57,247 nt of DNA, taken from the NCBI RefSeq assembly GCF_008107685.1, contig NZ_VIRF01000092.1, positions 1 to 57,247 of the forward strand. Reading direction: 5' to 3'. A program made the translations under genes and the position numbers. Source of the stretch: Novosphingobium sp. BW1 (GTDB taxonomy: Bacteria > Pseudomonadota > Alphaproteobacteria > Sphingomonadales > Sphingomonadaceae). The number at the start of each line of letters is the position of its first letter. The stretch's first letter is position 1. The notes under the pieces were generated by a model, which did not search any database, was not told the DNA's origin, and was given only the letters and a program-made list of their open reading frames with translations. Shown in pieces: positions 24,432-32,882 of this stretch.

Positions 24432-24900
24432 GTGCCGGGGAGCCGGGCAGCCGCGGGTAGGTGTCTCGTTTCTTCAAGACGCCTGCGCGAGGAAAGTCCG
24501 GGCTCCACGAAACAAGGGTGGCGGGCAACACCCGCCGGACGAGTGCGGTTTTCAGGCCGTGCGAAGTTCAGGGACAGTGCCACAGAGAGCAGACCGCCGA
24601 TGACCCCCGCTTCCTCGTGGAGTGACGGGAACAGGTAAGGCTGAAAGGGTGCGGTAAGAGCGCACCGCGCTGCCGGTGACGGTAAGCGGCATGGTAAACC
24701 CCACCCGGAGCAAGACCGAATAGGGACTGCGCGCCATCTTGAATGGCCGGTCGGTTTCGGGCCGAGGCAGTCCGGGTTGGTTGCTTGAGCGCATCCGCAA
24801 GGATGTGCCTAGAGGAATGGCTGCCGCCGCGGCGTAAGGTCCCTCCTGAAAGGGAGACCACGCCAGGCACAGAACCCGGCTTACAGGCTCCCCGGCACAC
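24432..24900 (+). ncRNA. rnpB: RNase P RNA, bacterial type A
   Basis: The catalytic RNA that removes 5' leaders from pre-tRNAs. The P1 helix is seen as GTGCCGGGGAGCC (24432-24444) pairing with GGCTCCCCGGCAC (24886-24898). The conserved CR-I segment GAGGAAAGTCCGGGCTCCAC follows near 24490. CR-V (AGAGGAATGGCTGCC, near 24810) and the 3' ACAGAACCCGGCTTACAG are intact. Its length (about 469 nt) is rather long for the class. It sits between the amidase gene and the convergent metallophosphatase. Open frames seen in this interval are not genes. Confidence 0.96.
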
Positions 24901-24927
24901 GAGGTTTTCTGGACAATGCGAGGCCTC

Positions 24928-25731
24928 TCACACCGCGACTGTGGCGCCTGTATGGTGATTCTCGTGAGTCCCGTCATCGGCGGTGAGGTACCAGCGTTCG
25001 GTGCCCTCGATCCCGACGGCGGTCAGCGTGCCGTGAATATAGGCACCGGTATCGACGCCCAGGCGATTGTCGCGCTCGTCGGGCTCCTCGGTGATCGTGT
25101 GGCCATGAACCACAAAGCCGCCGAAGTTGCCCGTGTGGCTGAGGAAGGGCTCGCGGATCCAGCGGCAGTCGCTGCCCAGCTGGGTTTCGATGGAGACACC
25201 TGGGCGCAGCCCTGCGTGGACGAAGATGTAGTCGCCAATGCGCACGAGCTTGCGGAAGCTGCGGATGAACTCGAGATCCTGCTTGGGAATGTGCCGGCGC
25301 GCCGCGTCCCGCAGTTCATCAATCTCCATGTCGGCGATCGTTTCGGGGGCAAGGCCGTAAGAGGCCAGCGTTTCCAGGCCGCCGAAGCGCAGGAAACTGC
25401 GCAGCGCCTTGCTGTCCTCGAGGCTGGTCAGGAGCATTTCCTCGTGGTTGCCGCAAAGGATCTCGACGTGCCGCTCCTTGGTCAACTGGCGCGCTCGCGC
25501 GATAACCCCGGCGCTGTCCTGGCCGCGATCGATCAGGTCGCCCAAGAGAACGAGGGTCGTCTGGGCAGGCTCACGCGCGGCCTCGTCGTGCGCGATCGTC
25601 TCGAGCAGCTTTTCGAAAAGGTCGAGGCGTCCGTGGATGTCGCCGATCGCGTAGACACGCTCTTTATGCGGCAGCGATGGCCTTTGCGCGGGTGTCGGAT
25701 TGGCGAAGAGTTTTCGAAGTGTTCCAAGCAT
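24928..25731 (-). CDS. Serine/threonine-protein phosphatase-like metallophosphoesterase
   Basis: This protein of about 267 residues is a PPP-type calcineurin-fold phosphatase. The three metal motifs are clear: GDIHGR near residue 30, GDLIDRGQDS near residue 60 and CGNHEE near residue 97; the distal His lies in FVHAGLRPG and VHGHT. Such enzymes dephosphorylate proteins or diadenosine tetraphosphate; the ApaH-like alternative cannot be excluded. I chose ATG 25731 (MLGTLRKLF) since the domain follows at once; ATG 25746 or 25770 would add 5 or 13 residues. It converges on rnpB with under 30 bp between them. Confidence 0.85.
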   Translation of the reverse strand: MLGTLRKLFANPTPAQRPSLPHKERVYAIGDIHGRLDLFEKLLETIAHDEAAREPAQTTLVLLGDLIDRGQDSAGVIARARQLTKERHVEILCGNHEEMLLTSLEDSKALRSFLRFGGLETLASYGLAPETIADMEIDELRDAARRHIPKQDLEFIRSFRKLVRIGDYIFVHAGLRPGVSIETQLGSDCRWIREPFLSHTGNFGGFVVHGHTITEEPDERDNRLGVDTGAYIHGTLTAVGIEGTERWYLTADDGTHENHHTGATVAV

Positions 25732-25970
25732 GAGCCCGCCATTCATAGGTTTGCAGTCTGGGAGGGGCAAGAGTGGGTTGATCCATAGTGACGTACGTGT
25801 CGGGCATGTGGCCGCGAAGACGCACCTTGGTGGCTTTGGTCTTGGTCGTGGCTCCGTGATTGGCTAAAGCAGGTGCCGAGGGCGGGGTCCGATCCGAGCG
25901 GCAGGTGACGCTGCCCCTGTTCGGACGCTCCGTACCCTCTTCTCCCTCCAGACCAAGGATAGCTTTTTTC

Positions 25971-26405
25971 GTGACCCGCTACCTCCACACCATGATCCGG
26001 GTGACCGACCCCGATGCTACGATCCGCTTCTTCAATCTCATCGGTCTTGAGGAAACCCGCCGTATCGAAAGCGAGCAGGGGCGCTTCACGCTGATCTATC
26101 TCGCGCCCAAGGGGCAGGAGGAAACCGAGGTCGAGCTGACCTGGAACTGGCCCAACCCGGATGGGACGCCCGCGGAGACCTACACCGGTGGCCGCAACTT
26201 CGGTCACCTTGCCTTCCAGGTCGAAGACATCTACGCGACCTGCCAGACACTGGCGGATGCGGGGGTGACGATCAACCGCCCGCCGCGCGATGGCTGGATG
26301 GCCTTCGTGAAGACTCCGGACGGAATCTCGATCGAATTGCTGCAGGATGGCAAGCTCGAACCGAAGGAACCCTGGCTCAGCATGGAGAACACCGGCTCCT
26401 GGTAA
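25971..26405 (+). CDS. gloA: Lactoylglutathione lyase (glyoxalase I)
   Basis: This 144-residue metalloenzyme of the VOC fold converts the methylglyoxal-glutathione hemithioacetal to lactoylglutathione. Two beta-alpha-beta-beta-beta modules are seen. Metal ligands are placed as in GloA: His in LHTMIRV and Glu in EVELTWNW of the first module, His in FGHLAFQV and Glu in GISIELLQ of the second. The start is taken as GTG 25971, after AAGGA, because it supplies the family-typical residues before LHTMIRV; ATG 25992 would delete a metal ligand. The gene is followed by its own terminator. Confidence 0.93.
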   Translation: MTRYLHTMIRVTDPDATIRFFNLIGLEETRRIESEQGRFTLIYLAPKGQEETEVELTWNWPNPDGTPAETYTGGRNFGHLAFQVEDIYATCQTLADAGVTINRPPRDGWMAFVKTPDGISIELLQDGKLEPKEPWLSMENTGSW

Positions 26406-26416
26406 TAAAGAGCCTG

Positions 26417-26460
26417 AAAAAGAGAGGCAGCCGAATAGGTTTCGCCTCTCCTTTTTTCTT
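26417..26460 (+). terminator. Terminator after gloA
   Basis: Stem GAGAGGC/GCCTCTC with a 15-base loop, then CTTTTTTCTTT. Confidence 0.8.
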
Positions 26461-26548
26461 TAAGGGTTAACTTTCCTTCATACCCCAATATTACGGGTTT
26501 GATATTAACCAGTCTGGCCTAGGCTTTTCCCTAAGCATTGAGGGGGCG
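26461..26548 (+). promoter_or_regulatory. AT-rich promoter region of glycan gene pair
   Basis: This short, clearly AT-rich stretch follows the gloA terminator, with inverted hexamers GGTTAA (26465-26470) and TTAACC (26505-26510). It ends with GAGGGGGCG next to the GTG start of the glycosyltransferase gene. Confidence 0.4.
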
Positions 26549-28003
26549 GTGCATGTGCGCGCCTACGTGCCCAAACGTGCGACGGGGGTGATCGTGGCGG
26601 AACTGGAAGCTGTGAACACGGTAGTGGCCTGGCTCGAGACTTTCGAGCGAGAACTCCTTTTGTTCTGCGCGTTCTGGTTCGTGCTGGGCGCACTCGACGA
26701 CCTTCTGGTGGATGGCCTGTGGATCGCCATCAAGCTTTGCGGTAAGGCGCGCGAGGGTTCGATCACGGCCCTGCAGGCCCGTGCCCCGCTACGCGCTGAG
26801 GCGGCCATCCTTATTGCGGCCTGGCAGGAAGAGCAGGTCATCGGGCATACCATCCGGCATGCGCTCGGCGTCTGGCCGCAACAGGGCTACATCCTCTATA
26901 TCGGCTGCTACGCGAACGATCCGGGCACCATCACGGCGGCGATGGCGGCGGCGGGGGGCGATCCGCGCGTGCGGGTCGTGATCCATGCCAGCGCTGGGCC
27001 CACGACCAAGGCCGACTGTCTGAACCGCCTCTACGCCGCGCTGTGCCTCGACGAGGAGCGCCGCGGCGCGCGCTTTGGTTTTCTCGTGCTGCACGATTCC
27101 GAAGACATGGTCTATCCCGCCGAACTGGCGGTCTATGATCGGGCACTGGCTACGGCCGATTACGTGCAGTTGCCGGTTCGTCCCGAGCCGGTGCGTGGGT
27201 CGCGCTGGGTCAGCGGCCATTACTGCGACGAGTTTACCGAGTCCCATGCCAAGGGGATGGTCGTGCGCGATGCCCTGGGCCTCGGGATCCCGGCCGCGGG
27301 GGTGGGATGCGCCTTTGGCCGCGCGATGCTGGATCGTATCGCCAGAGTGCGCATGGCTGGCGACGTGCAGGGGCCCTTTGCCTGCGAATGCCTCACCGAA
27401 GATTACGAGATGGGGCTGCTCGTGCAGCGTGAGGGGGGGCGCTCGCGGTTCCTGCGGGTGCGAGATGCCGATGGTGAACTGGTGGCGACACGGGCGTGTT
27501 TCCCGGCCAGCCTGCAGGCCTCAGTCCGGCAGAAGACGCGCTGGATCCTGGGGATTGCCTTCCAGGGCTGGGATCGGCTCGGCTGGGACGCGCGGCTGCG
27601 CGATGCCTGGATGGCCTTGCGTGACCGGCGCGGGCCTCTGTCCGCGCTCGTGCTGGCCTGTTCCTATGCGCTGCTCCTGACCGAGACGCTTCTGGCCGGG
27701 GCCTGGCTGGGCGGTGTCTATACCCGTGCGCCCTTCCCGCCGCTTCTGGAGGGGCTGCTGGTCGTGTGCATGTGGGCCTTCGCCTGGCGGGTGGCGAACC
27801 GATTTGCCTTCACCGCGTCCGAATACGGCCTTGGCGAGGGGCTTTGCGCAATTGCCCGGATACCTGTGGCGAACGTGATCGCGATCATGGCCGGGCGCCG
27901 CGCTCTTGCCGCTTATGTGCGCAGTTTGCAGGGCACTATGCCGACCTGGGACAAGACTCAGCACGCCGAGCACGCGGCCCATCACCGCAGAGCGGGCGCA
28001 TGA
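26549..28003 (+). CDS. NfrB-like membrane glycosyltransferase (GT2)
   Basis: This 484-residue inner-membrane enzyme has a first membrane segment at about 32-55 and two or more at about 365-430. The GT2 catalytic domain lies between them, with the acidic HDSEDMV motif near residue 190 and the processive-synthase signature QKTRW (Q-x-x-R-W) near residue 328. The overall arrangement resembles NfrB (phage N4 adsorption protein B), which makes a secreted surface glycan in E. coli. E. coli NfrB continues into a C-terminal c-di-GMP-binding domain; this protein stops after the membrane segments. The downstream NfrA_C-like gene overlaps by ATGA, so the two form a unit. The start is GTG 26549 by ribosome-site proximity; GTG 26555 is also possible. 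Confidence 0.8.
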   Translation: MHVRAYVPKRATGVIVAELEAVNTVVAWLETFERELLLFCAFWFVLGALDDLLVDGLWIAIKLCGKAREGSITALQARAPLRAEAAILIAAWQEEQVIGHTIRHALGVWPQQGYILYIGCYANDPGTITAAMAAAGGDPRVRVVIHASAGPTTKADCLNRLYAALCLDEERRGARFGFLVLHDSEDMVYPAELAVYDRALATADYVQLPVRPEPVRGSRWVSGHYCDEFTESHAKGMVVRDALGLGIPAAGVGCAFGRAMLDRIARVRMAGDVQGPFACECLTEDYEMGLLVQREGGRSRFLRVRDADGELVATRACFPASLQASVRQKTRWILGIAFQGWDRLGWDARLRDAWMALRDRRGPLSALVLACSYALLLTETLLAGAWLGGVYTRAPFPPLLEGLLVVCMWAFAWRVANRFAFTASEYGLGEGLCAIARIPVANVIAIMAGRRALAAYVRSLQGTMPTWDKTQHAEHAAHHRRAGA

Positions 28004-29235
28004 CCGCGGCGCGGCGCAACCGGGGGCAGCCCCTCGTCGTGTTCGTGGCCCTTGTCGCCGGGTGGTTGGGAGGACGTGTTGCCGCATTGGACCCGGTCTC
28101 GCTCTTGACCGTGGGCGCGCCGCGAACAGTGGCGACGGGGTCGGATCAGGGGGCCTCGCACAAGGCGCATCCGGTTGGTGAGGGCGGGCCCCTGTGGCTG
28201 GCAGGGCCCCAGTCGTTTGCGCAGATCGATCCTGCGCTCGGCGGATCGGAGCAGAGGGCGCAGATGCCCGCCGGGATCGATCTTACCGAACTCGTGGCGG
28301 TCCTGCTCGACACCCGGCGGGTGACGCTGGCGGCGCACAGGGGACCGGCTCGCGCGGCGCTCCCGCAGGAGGAAGGCCGCAGGCTAGGCCGTGGCAGGCT
28401 GGGATCAGGTGGCGGAGATGGGTACTACCTCGCGCCCGGACGCATGGGGTTTGGCGAGGAGGATCCCATGCCGCCCGGCTACGCTCCGGCACCCTCGGGC
28501 GATGCTCTGCCGGGCGTCAAGGCGGCCGCCTCGTCCGGCGCAGGACAGGATATTGCACGCGACGGGCGGGCAAGACCACGACGCTGGTCGGCTGATGCCT
28601 GGGCCCTCGTGCGCGGAAAATCGGCCAGTGGGCTGGGCGCCGCGCCCCTCCCGCCAACCTATGGCGGGAGCCAGGCAGGGGCGGTCCTGCGGTACCGTCT
28701 GGCACTCAAGAGCGCTCTGCAGCCCCAACTCTACATGCGCACAACATCGGCGCTGGGCGAGGTGTCCGAAACCGCGGCCGCGCTTGGTGCATCGGCACGG
28801 CCTGTGCCGGGCCTTCCCTTCGATGCGGCACTGGAGGGGCGGCTGGTCAACGGGATCGGCGGCAACCGGGTTCAGGCTGCCGCGCTGGTGAGCACCCGTC
28901 TCGCCCCGCTGCTTTTGCCCGGCGATCTCAGGGGCGAGGCCTACGGCCAAGCGGGTTACGTGACTGGCAGGTACGCGACCGCGTTCGGGGACGGCCAGGC
29001 GCGTCTCGACAAGGGGGTCGTGAGGGTCGGCAAGGTGGAGGCGCGTCTGGGGGGCGGTGTCTGGGCGGGCGCCCAGAAGGGGGCCTGGCGTGTCGATGCA
29101 GGCCCCTCGGCGATGATCACGATGCCGCTCAACAAGAAGATGTTTGGGCGGCTCGCGCTTGACTGGCGCCAGCGCGTGGCTGGCGATGCCGAGCCCGGCT
29201 CGGGCCCTGCCGTAACCCTGTCGGCAGGTTTCTGA
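28000..29235 (+). CDS. NfrA C-terminal-like outer-membrane glycan export protein
   Basis: This 411-residue protein starts with a signal or anchor segment (residues about 11-29). A low-complexity Gly/Ala/Pro middle follows, then about 180 C-terminal residues that resemble the NfrA_C domain of phage N4 adsorption protein A: beta-rich, with GAVLRYRLA, GDLRGEAYGQAGYVTGRYA and the terminal VTLSAGF ending in Phe. The TPR-rich front part of true NfrA is missing. Its ATGA overlap with the NfrB-like gene argues for a two-gene polysaccharide synthesis and export unit. The family call is from my recognition of patterns and is moderately certain; its role follows from the partner. Confidence 0.62.
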   Translation: MTAARRNRGQPLVVFVALVAGWLGGRVAALDPVSLLTVGAPRTVATGSDQGASHKAHPVGEGGPLWLAGPQSFAQIDPALGGSEQRAQMPAGIDLTELVAVLLDTRRVTLAAHRGPARAALPQEEGRRLGRGRLGSGGGDGYYLAPGRMGFGEEDPMPPGYAPAPSGDALPGVKAAASSGAGQDIARDGRARPRRWSADAWALVRGKSASGLGAAPLPPTYGGSQAGAVLRYRLALKSALQPQLYMRTTSALGEVSETAAALGASARPVPGLPFDAALEGRLVNGIGGNRVQAAALVSTRLAPLLLPGDLRGEAYGQAGYVTGRYATAFGDGQARLDKGVVRVGKVEARLGGGVWAGAQKGAWRVDAGPSAMITMPLNKKMFGRLALDWRQRVAGDAEPGSGPAVTLSAGF

Positions 29236-29316
29236 GACTTTATCGCGCTTTCGGGAACCTGAGGGGGCACAAGCGCCTTTTCACGCAAGCCCCGCTGCGG
29301 TAGCGAGAAAAGCGGT

Positions 29317-30231
29317 ATGGACGTCTACCTTCCCATCGCGAACCTTTCGGTCAACGGCTTTGTCATCGTCGGGCTGGGGGCACTCACGGGTATCCTCTCG
29401 GGGATGTTCGGCGTGGGCGGCGGCTTCCTGACTACCCCCTTGATGATCTTCTACGGAATTCCGCCCACCGTCGCGGCCGCCTCGGCCGCCAGCCAGGTGA
29501 CCGGGGCCAGCGTTTCGGGCGTGTTCTTCCAGTCGCGCCGGGGCGGTGTAGACTACCACATCGGGACGGTGATGGTGGTGGGCGGCATCATCGGCACCGG
29601 GATCGGCGCGCTGCTTTTCCGGCTGCTCGAGCGGATCGGCCAGATCGATACCGTCATCAGCATTCTCTATGTCCTGCTCTTAGGTTCGATCGGTGGGCTC
29701 ATGGCCAAGGAGAGTATCCAGGCGATCCGGGCCGAGCGTTCGGGCAAGAAGATCGCCGCGAAGAAGCGACGCCACCATCCCATGGTCGCCAGCTTGCCGA
29801 TGCGCTGGCGCTTCTATCGCTCGGGGCTCTACATTTCGCCGCTCGCCCCGTTGCTGCTGGGCTGCGCAGTAGGCATCCTGACGATGCTGATGGGCATTGG
29901 CGGCGGCTTTATCCTGGTTCCCGCGATGCTCTACATCTTGGGCATGAGCGCCAATGTGGTGGTCGGCACGAGCCTGTGGCAGATTCTTTTTACCACCATA
30001 GCGACGACCATGATGCACGCGCTCACCACGCAGGCAGTCGACATCGTCCTGGCCTCGATGCTGCTGTTCGGTTCGGTCACGGGCGCGCAGGTCGGCTCGC
30101 AGTTTGCCCAGAAGAGCAGCCCTGTAAAGCTGCGCCTGGTGCTGGCGGTCATCGTTCTGTTGGTTGCGTTGCGCATGGCGTTCGGCCTCACCTACATCCC
30201 CGACGATATCTACACCGTGGCGCCGCTGTGA
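29317..30231 (+). CDS. TauE/SafE (TSUP) family permease
   Basis: This 304-residue inner-membrane protein has eight predicted hydrophobic segments in two homologous halves. Each half opens with the family's Gly-rich motif: GMFGVGGGFLTTPLM near residue 30 and LMGIGGGFILVPAMLY near residue 190. TSUP permeases move sulfite, sulfonates, or other small anions. The basic loop RSGKKIAAKKRRHH (residues about 140-155) between the halves is cytosolic by the positive-inside rule. Its stop overlaps the GTG start of the TIGR02186 gene, and the two families are regular partners in alphaproteobacteria. Confidence 0.9.
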   Translation: MDVYLPIANLSVNGFVIVGLGALTGILSGMFGVGGGFLTTPLMIFYGIPPTVAAASAASQVTGASVSGVFFQSRRGGVDYHIGTVMVVGGIIGTGIGALLFRLLERIGQIDTVISILYVLLLGSIGGLMAKESIQAIRAERSGKKIAAKKRRHHPMVASLPMRWRFYRSGLYISPLAPLLLGCAVGILTMLMGIGGGFILVPAMLYILGMSANVVVGTSLWQILFTTIATTMMHALTTQAVDIVLASMLLFGSVTGAQVGSQFAQKSSPVKLRLVLAVIVLLVALRMAFGLTYIPDDIYTVAPL

Positions 30232-30992
30232 ACCGGCTGCTTGTCTGCCTTCTGGCGCTGTGCGCGCTGGTGTTCCTGGGCGGCGCGCGCGATCCCATTC
30301 TCGTGCCCGAAGTCTCGCAGCACCAGATCAACCTGCAGCAGGGCTTCAATGGCACCGACCTGTTGCTGTTCGGAGCGGTGCTCACGCCCGAAGGTTCGCG
30401 CGCGGCGCAGGACTACGACATCGTCGTCGTGCTCAAGGGACCGACCCAGTCGGTGGTGTTGCGCGAGAAGCAGAAGGTTGCCGGGATCTGGGTGAACGCG
30501 GCGAGCACCGAGCTGCGCTCCGCCCCGTCCTACTATGCCGTCGCCTCGACCCGGCCCATTGCCGATATCGTCGATGAGAAAACCGCCGCGATCTACGAGT
30601 TGGGCCTGCAGTGGCTGCAGCTCTCGCCCATCGGCGCGATCGATCCCGAGGAGCAGGCCCGCTTTTCTGCTGGCCTCGTCGCGCGCAACGTTGATGCCGG
30701 GCTCTACCGCGAGGACGAAGGCGGGGTAAGCGTGAGCGAGCAGGTCCTCTACCAGGCGCGCATCCGCCTGCCCTCGCAGGTGCCTATCGGGCGCTACACC
30801 GCCGAAACTTTCGCGATCAGCGAGGGGCGCGTGGTCGCCTCGGCCAGCAGCGAGGTCGAGGTGCGCAAGCTCGGCATCGAGCGCGCCATCGCCGATTTTT
30901 CGCAGAACTGGGGCTTCGCCTATGGTCTTCTGGCCGTCTTCGTTTCGGTTGGCATGGGCTGGCTCGCGGGCCGCCTCTTCGCCCTCGTCTGA
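30228..30992 (+). CDS. TIGR02186 family membrane-anchored periplasmic protein
   Basis: This 254-residue protein has an N-terminal signal segment (residues 3-20), a long periplasmic domain (DPILVPEVSQHQINLQQGF...GTDLLLFGAV) and a C-terminal membrane helix (about 228-250, FAYGLLAVFVSVGMGWLAGRLF). This is the TIGR02186 layout, of unknown biochemistry, linked by gene order to TauE permeases. It starts with GTG 30228, whose last bases form the TauE stop (GTGA), which fixes the start. It probably supports transport or sensing by the permease. Confidence 0.82.
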   Translation: MNRLLVCLLALCALVFLGGARDPILVPEVSQHQINLQQGFNGTDLLLFGAVLTPEGSRAAQDYDIVVVLKGPTQSVVLREKQKVAGIWVNAASTELRSAPSYYAVASTRPIADIVDEKTAAIYELGLQWLQLSPIGAIDPEEQARFSAGLVARNVDAGLYREDEGGVSVSEQVLYQARIRLPSQVPIGRYTAETFAISEGRVVASASSEVEVRKLGIERAIADFSQNWGFAYGLLAVFVSVGMGWLAGRLFALV

Positions 30993-31037
30993 ACCACGGG
31001 CTGAGAGGGCTGGAAAGCGGCCCTACAAGGCATCGGT

Positions 31038-31053
31038 TTAGGCTTACATTAAC
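31038..31053 (+). promoter_or_regulatory. Candidate CtrA box (TTAG-N7-TTAAC)
   Basis: TTAG and TTAAC are separated by exactly seven bases, one mismatch from the CtrA consensus TTAA-N7-TTAAC. It lies 62 bp before the HerA-like ATPase start, in a distance range seen for activated promoters. The genome encodes ChpT, so CtrA is expected. Confidence 0.45.
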
Positions 31054-31114
31054 TGCCTGCCTTCTAGGCTGAAAACGATAACAGGTTTCGGTTTTCAGCA
31101 GCTTCCGGTGTGCG

Positions 31115-32812
31115 ATGAATCAGATGGATATGGGTGGTTTGGGTGCGGCCCCGGGCGGAGCCGGCGCGCAGGCGCCAACTCTGCAGGCAAGCGCCTTGCA
31201 GGTCAGTTCCTCGGCGCGTGAGCCGATCGGTTACATCGTCGAGATCGGCGGTTCGGGCAGCCGTATCGCGTTCGACCTGGGGCGCCTCACCGATATCGCC
31301 CAGGAAGAAGACCCTTCGGTTTCGATCTCCGGGCAGGTCGGTAGCCAGGTCAAGGTGCGCGTGGGCAATGGCTGGCTCCTTGCCAGCGTGCGTAACCAGA
31401 AGCAGGACGGGAATGTCAGCGGGGGCATCGTTGCCGATGTCGACTTCCTCGGCGAAGGCGAGGAAGAACGCCTGACCGGCCGTATCCACGGCTTCCGCCG
31501 GGGTGTTACGGCCTACCCCATTCCCGGAGCGCCGGTCTACCCTGCGACCAGCCAGGACCTCCAGCAGATATATTCCAGCGACGGACGCGCCAGCATTGGC
31601 ATAGGTAAGGTCTTTCCCACCAAGGACATCCGTGCGGGCCTTTATGTCGACGCGCTGCTGGGCAAGCACTTTGCCCTTCTTGGTTCGACCGGCACCGGAA
31701 AGTCCACCAGCGCCGCGTTGATCCTTCACCGGATCTGCGAACACGCGCCCGAAGGCCACATCATCATGGTCGACCCGCACGGCGAGTACTCGGCCGCGTT
31801 CCGCAATTCGGGTATCATTCTTGACGTCTCGAACCTGCAGATGCCCTATTGGCTGATGAACTTCGAGGAGCATTGCGAGATACTTCTCTCGACTCATGGG
31901 GATGATCGGCAGCTCGATTCGGAGATTCTCGGACGCGCGCTGTTGGAAGCCCGCTCAAAAAACCGATTGGCCGAGAAGCTGGGCAAGCTGACCGTGGATT
32001 CGCCCGTCCCCTACCTGCTCTCGGACCTCTCCAACATTCTCAACAACGCGATGGGCAAGCTCGACAAGGGGCACTCCAGCGCCCCCTACATGCGCATCAA
32101 GAACCGCCTTGATGAGCTCAAGACCGACCCGCGCTACCAGTTCATGTTCTCCGGCATGCTGGTGGGCGACACGATGACCGACTTCATCGGCAAGATCTTC
32201 CGCCTGCCCTCGCACGGGCGGCCGATCTCGATCATCGACGTGTCGGGCGTGCCGACCGAGATCACCAGCACCGTGGTTGCCGTGCTCTCGCGCCTCGTTT
32301 TCGACTTCGCGGTCTGGGCACGCGATGAACAGACCCGTCCGATCCTCCTCGTCTGCGAGGAGGCGCACCGCTACGTCCCCAACGAGCGCAACGCGGATGG
32401 CTCCTCCGTCGGGCGCATTCTATCGCGCATCGCCAAGGAAGGGCGTAAGTACGGTATCTCGCTGGGCCTCATCACCCAGCGTCCCTCGGACCTTGCTGAG
32501 GGCGTGCTCTCGCAGTGCGGCACGATCATCTCGATGCGCCTCAACAATGACCGCGACCAGGCCTTCGTGCGCGCGGCTATGCCCGAAGGCGCGCGCGGTT
32601 TCCTCGATTCGATTCCGGCCCTGCGCAATCGTGAGTGCATCATCTGTGGTGAGGGCACCGCGATCCCGATGCGCGTGCGCTTCGACGATCTGGAGGAATA
32701 CAAGCGCCCGGCTTCAGCTGACCCGTCCTTCACCGACCTGTGGAGTCAGGCGGGCGGCGAAGAGGACATGGTCATGCGCACCGTCCAGCGCTGGCGTGCG
32801 CAGGGGCGCTGA
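31115..32812 (+). CDS. HerA-like DUF87 hexameric DNA-translocase ATPase
   Basis: This 565-residue protein has an N-terminal HAS-barrel-like part (residues about 35-140, beta-rich) and a HerA/FtsK-superfamily ATPase. Walker A is GSTGTGKST at residues about 189-197, the following VDPHGEYSAAF is the DUF87 signature, and Walker B is LLVCEEAH near residue 412. The arginine/sensor segment GLITQRPSDL lies near 452. HerA works with the nuclease NurA in archaeal end resection; bacterial homologues occur in repair and defence loci, but no nuclease or defence gene adjoins this one. Sphingomonads carry it as a single core gene. A CtrA-like site precedes it, and a terminator follows. Confidence 0.87.
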   Translation: MNQMDMGGLGAAPGGAGAQAPTLQASALQVSSSAREPIGYIVEIGGSGSRIAFDLGRLTDIAQEEDPSVSISGQVGSQVKVRVGNGWLLASVRNQKQDGNVSGGIVADVDFLGEGEEERLTGRIHGFRRGVTAYPIPGAPVYPATSQDLQQIYSSDGRASIGIGKVFPTKDIRAGLYVDALLGKHFALLGSTGTGKSTSAALILHRICEHAPEGHIIMVDPHGEYSAAFRNSGIILDVSNLQMPYWLMNFEEHCEILLSTHGDDRQLDSEILGRALLEARSKNRLAEKLGKLTVDSPVPYLLSDLSNILNNAMGKLDKGHSSAPYMRIKNRLDELKTDPRYQFMFSGMLVGDTMTDFIGKIFRLPSHGRPISIIDVSGVPTEITSTVVAVLSRLVFDFAVWARDEQTRPILLVCEEAHRYVPNERNADGSSVGRILSRIAKEGRKYGISLGLITQRPSDLAEGVLSQCGTIISMRLNNDRDQAFVRAAMPEGARGFLDSIPALRNRECIICGEGTAIPMRVRFDDLEEYKRPASADPSFTDLWSQAGGEEDMVMRTVQRWRAQGR

Positions 32813-32841
32813 CCTCTCAACTCCATCCGCACTTGAAGAGA

Positions 32842-32881
32842 CAGGGCGCGCGAGGGACTTCCCTTCGCGCGCCCTTCGTTT
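32842..32881. terminator. Terminator between HerA-like and MATE genes
   Basis: A perfect 11-bp stem AGGGCGCGCGA/TCGCGCGCCCT lies between the two convergent stops and can serve both. It ends in TCGTTT. Confidence 0.8.
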
Positions 32882-32882
32882 C

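Noticed and set aside
24432..24900. Several open frames in the RNase P RNA
   Set aside because: The interval is rnpB by its P1 helix and conserved regions, so the frames are coincidental.
26461..26548. CtrA box before the NfrB-like gene
   Set aside because: TTAAC elements are present but never with the required 7-base spacing.
31115..32812. HerA-based anti-phage defence system
   Set aside because: No partner such as a Sir2, DUF4297 or NurA-type gene is adjacent; neighbours are a TIGR02186 gene and a MATE exporter, so it looks like a core gene.
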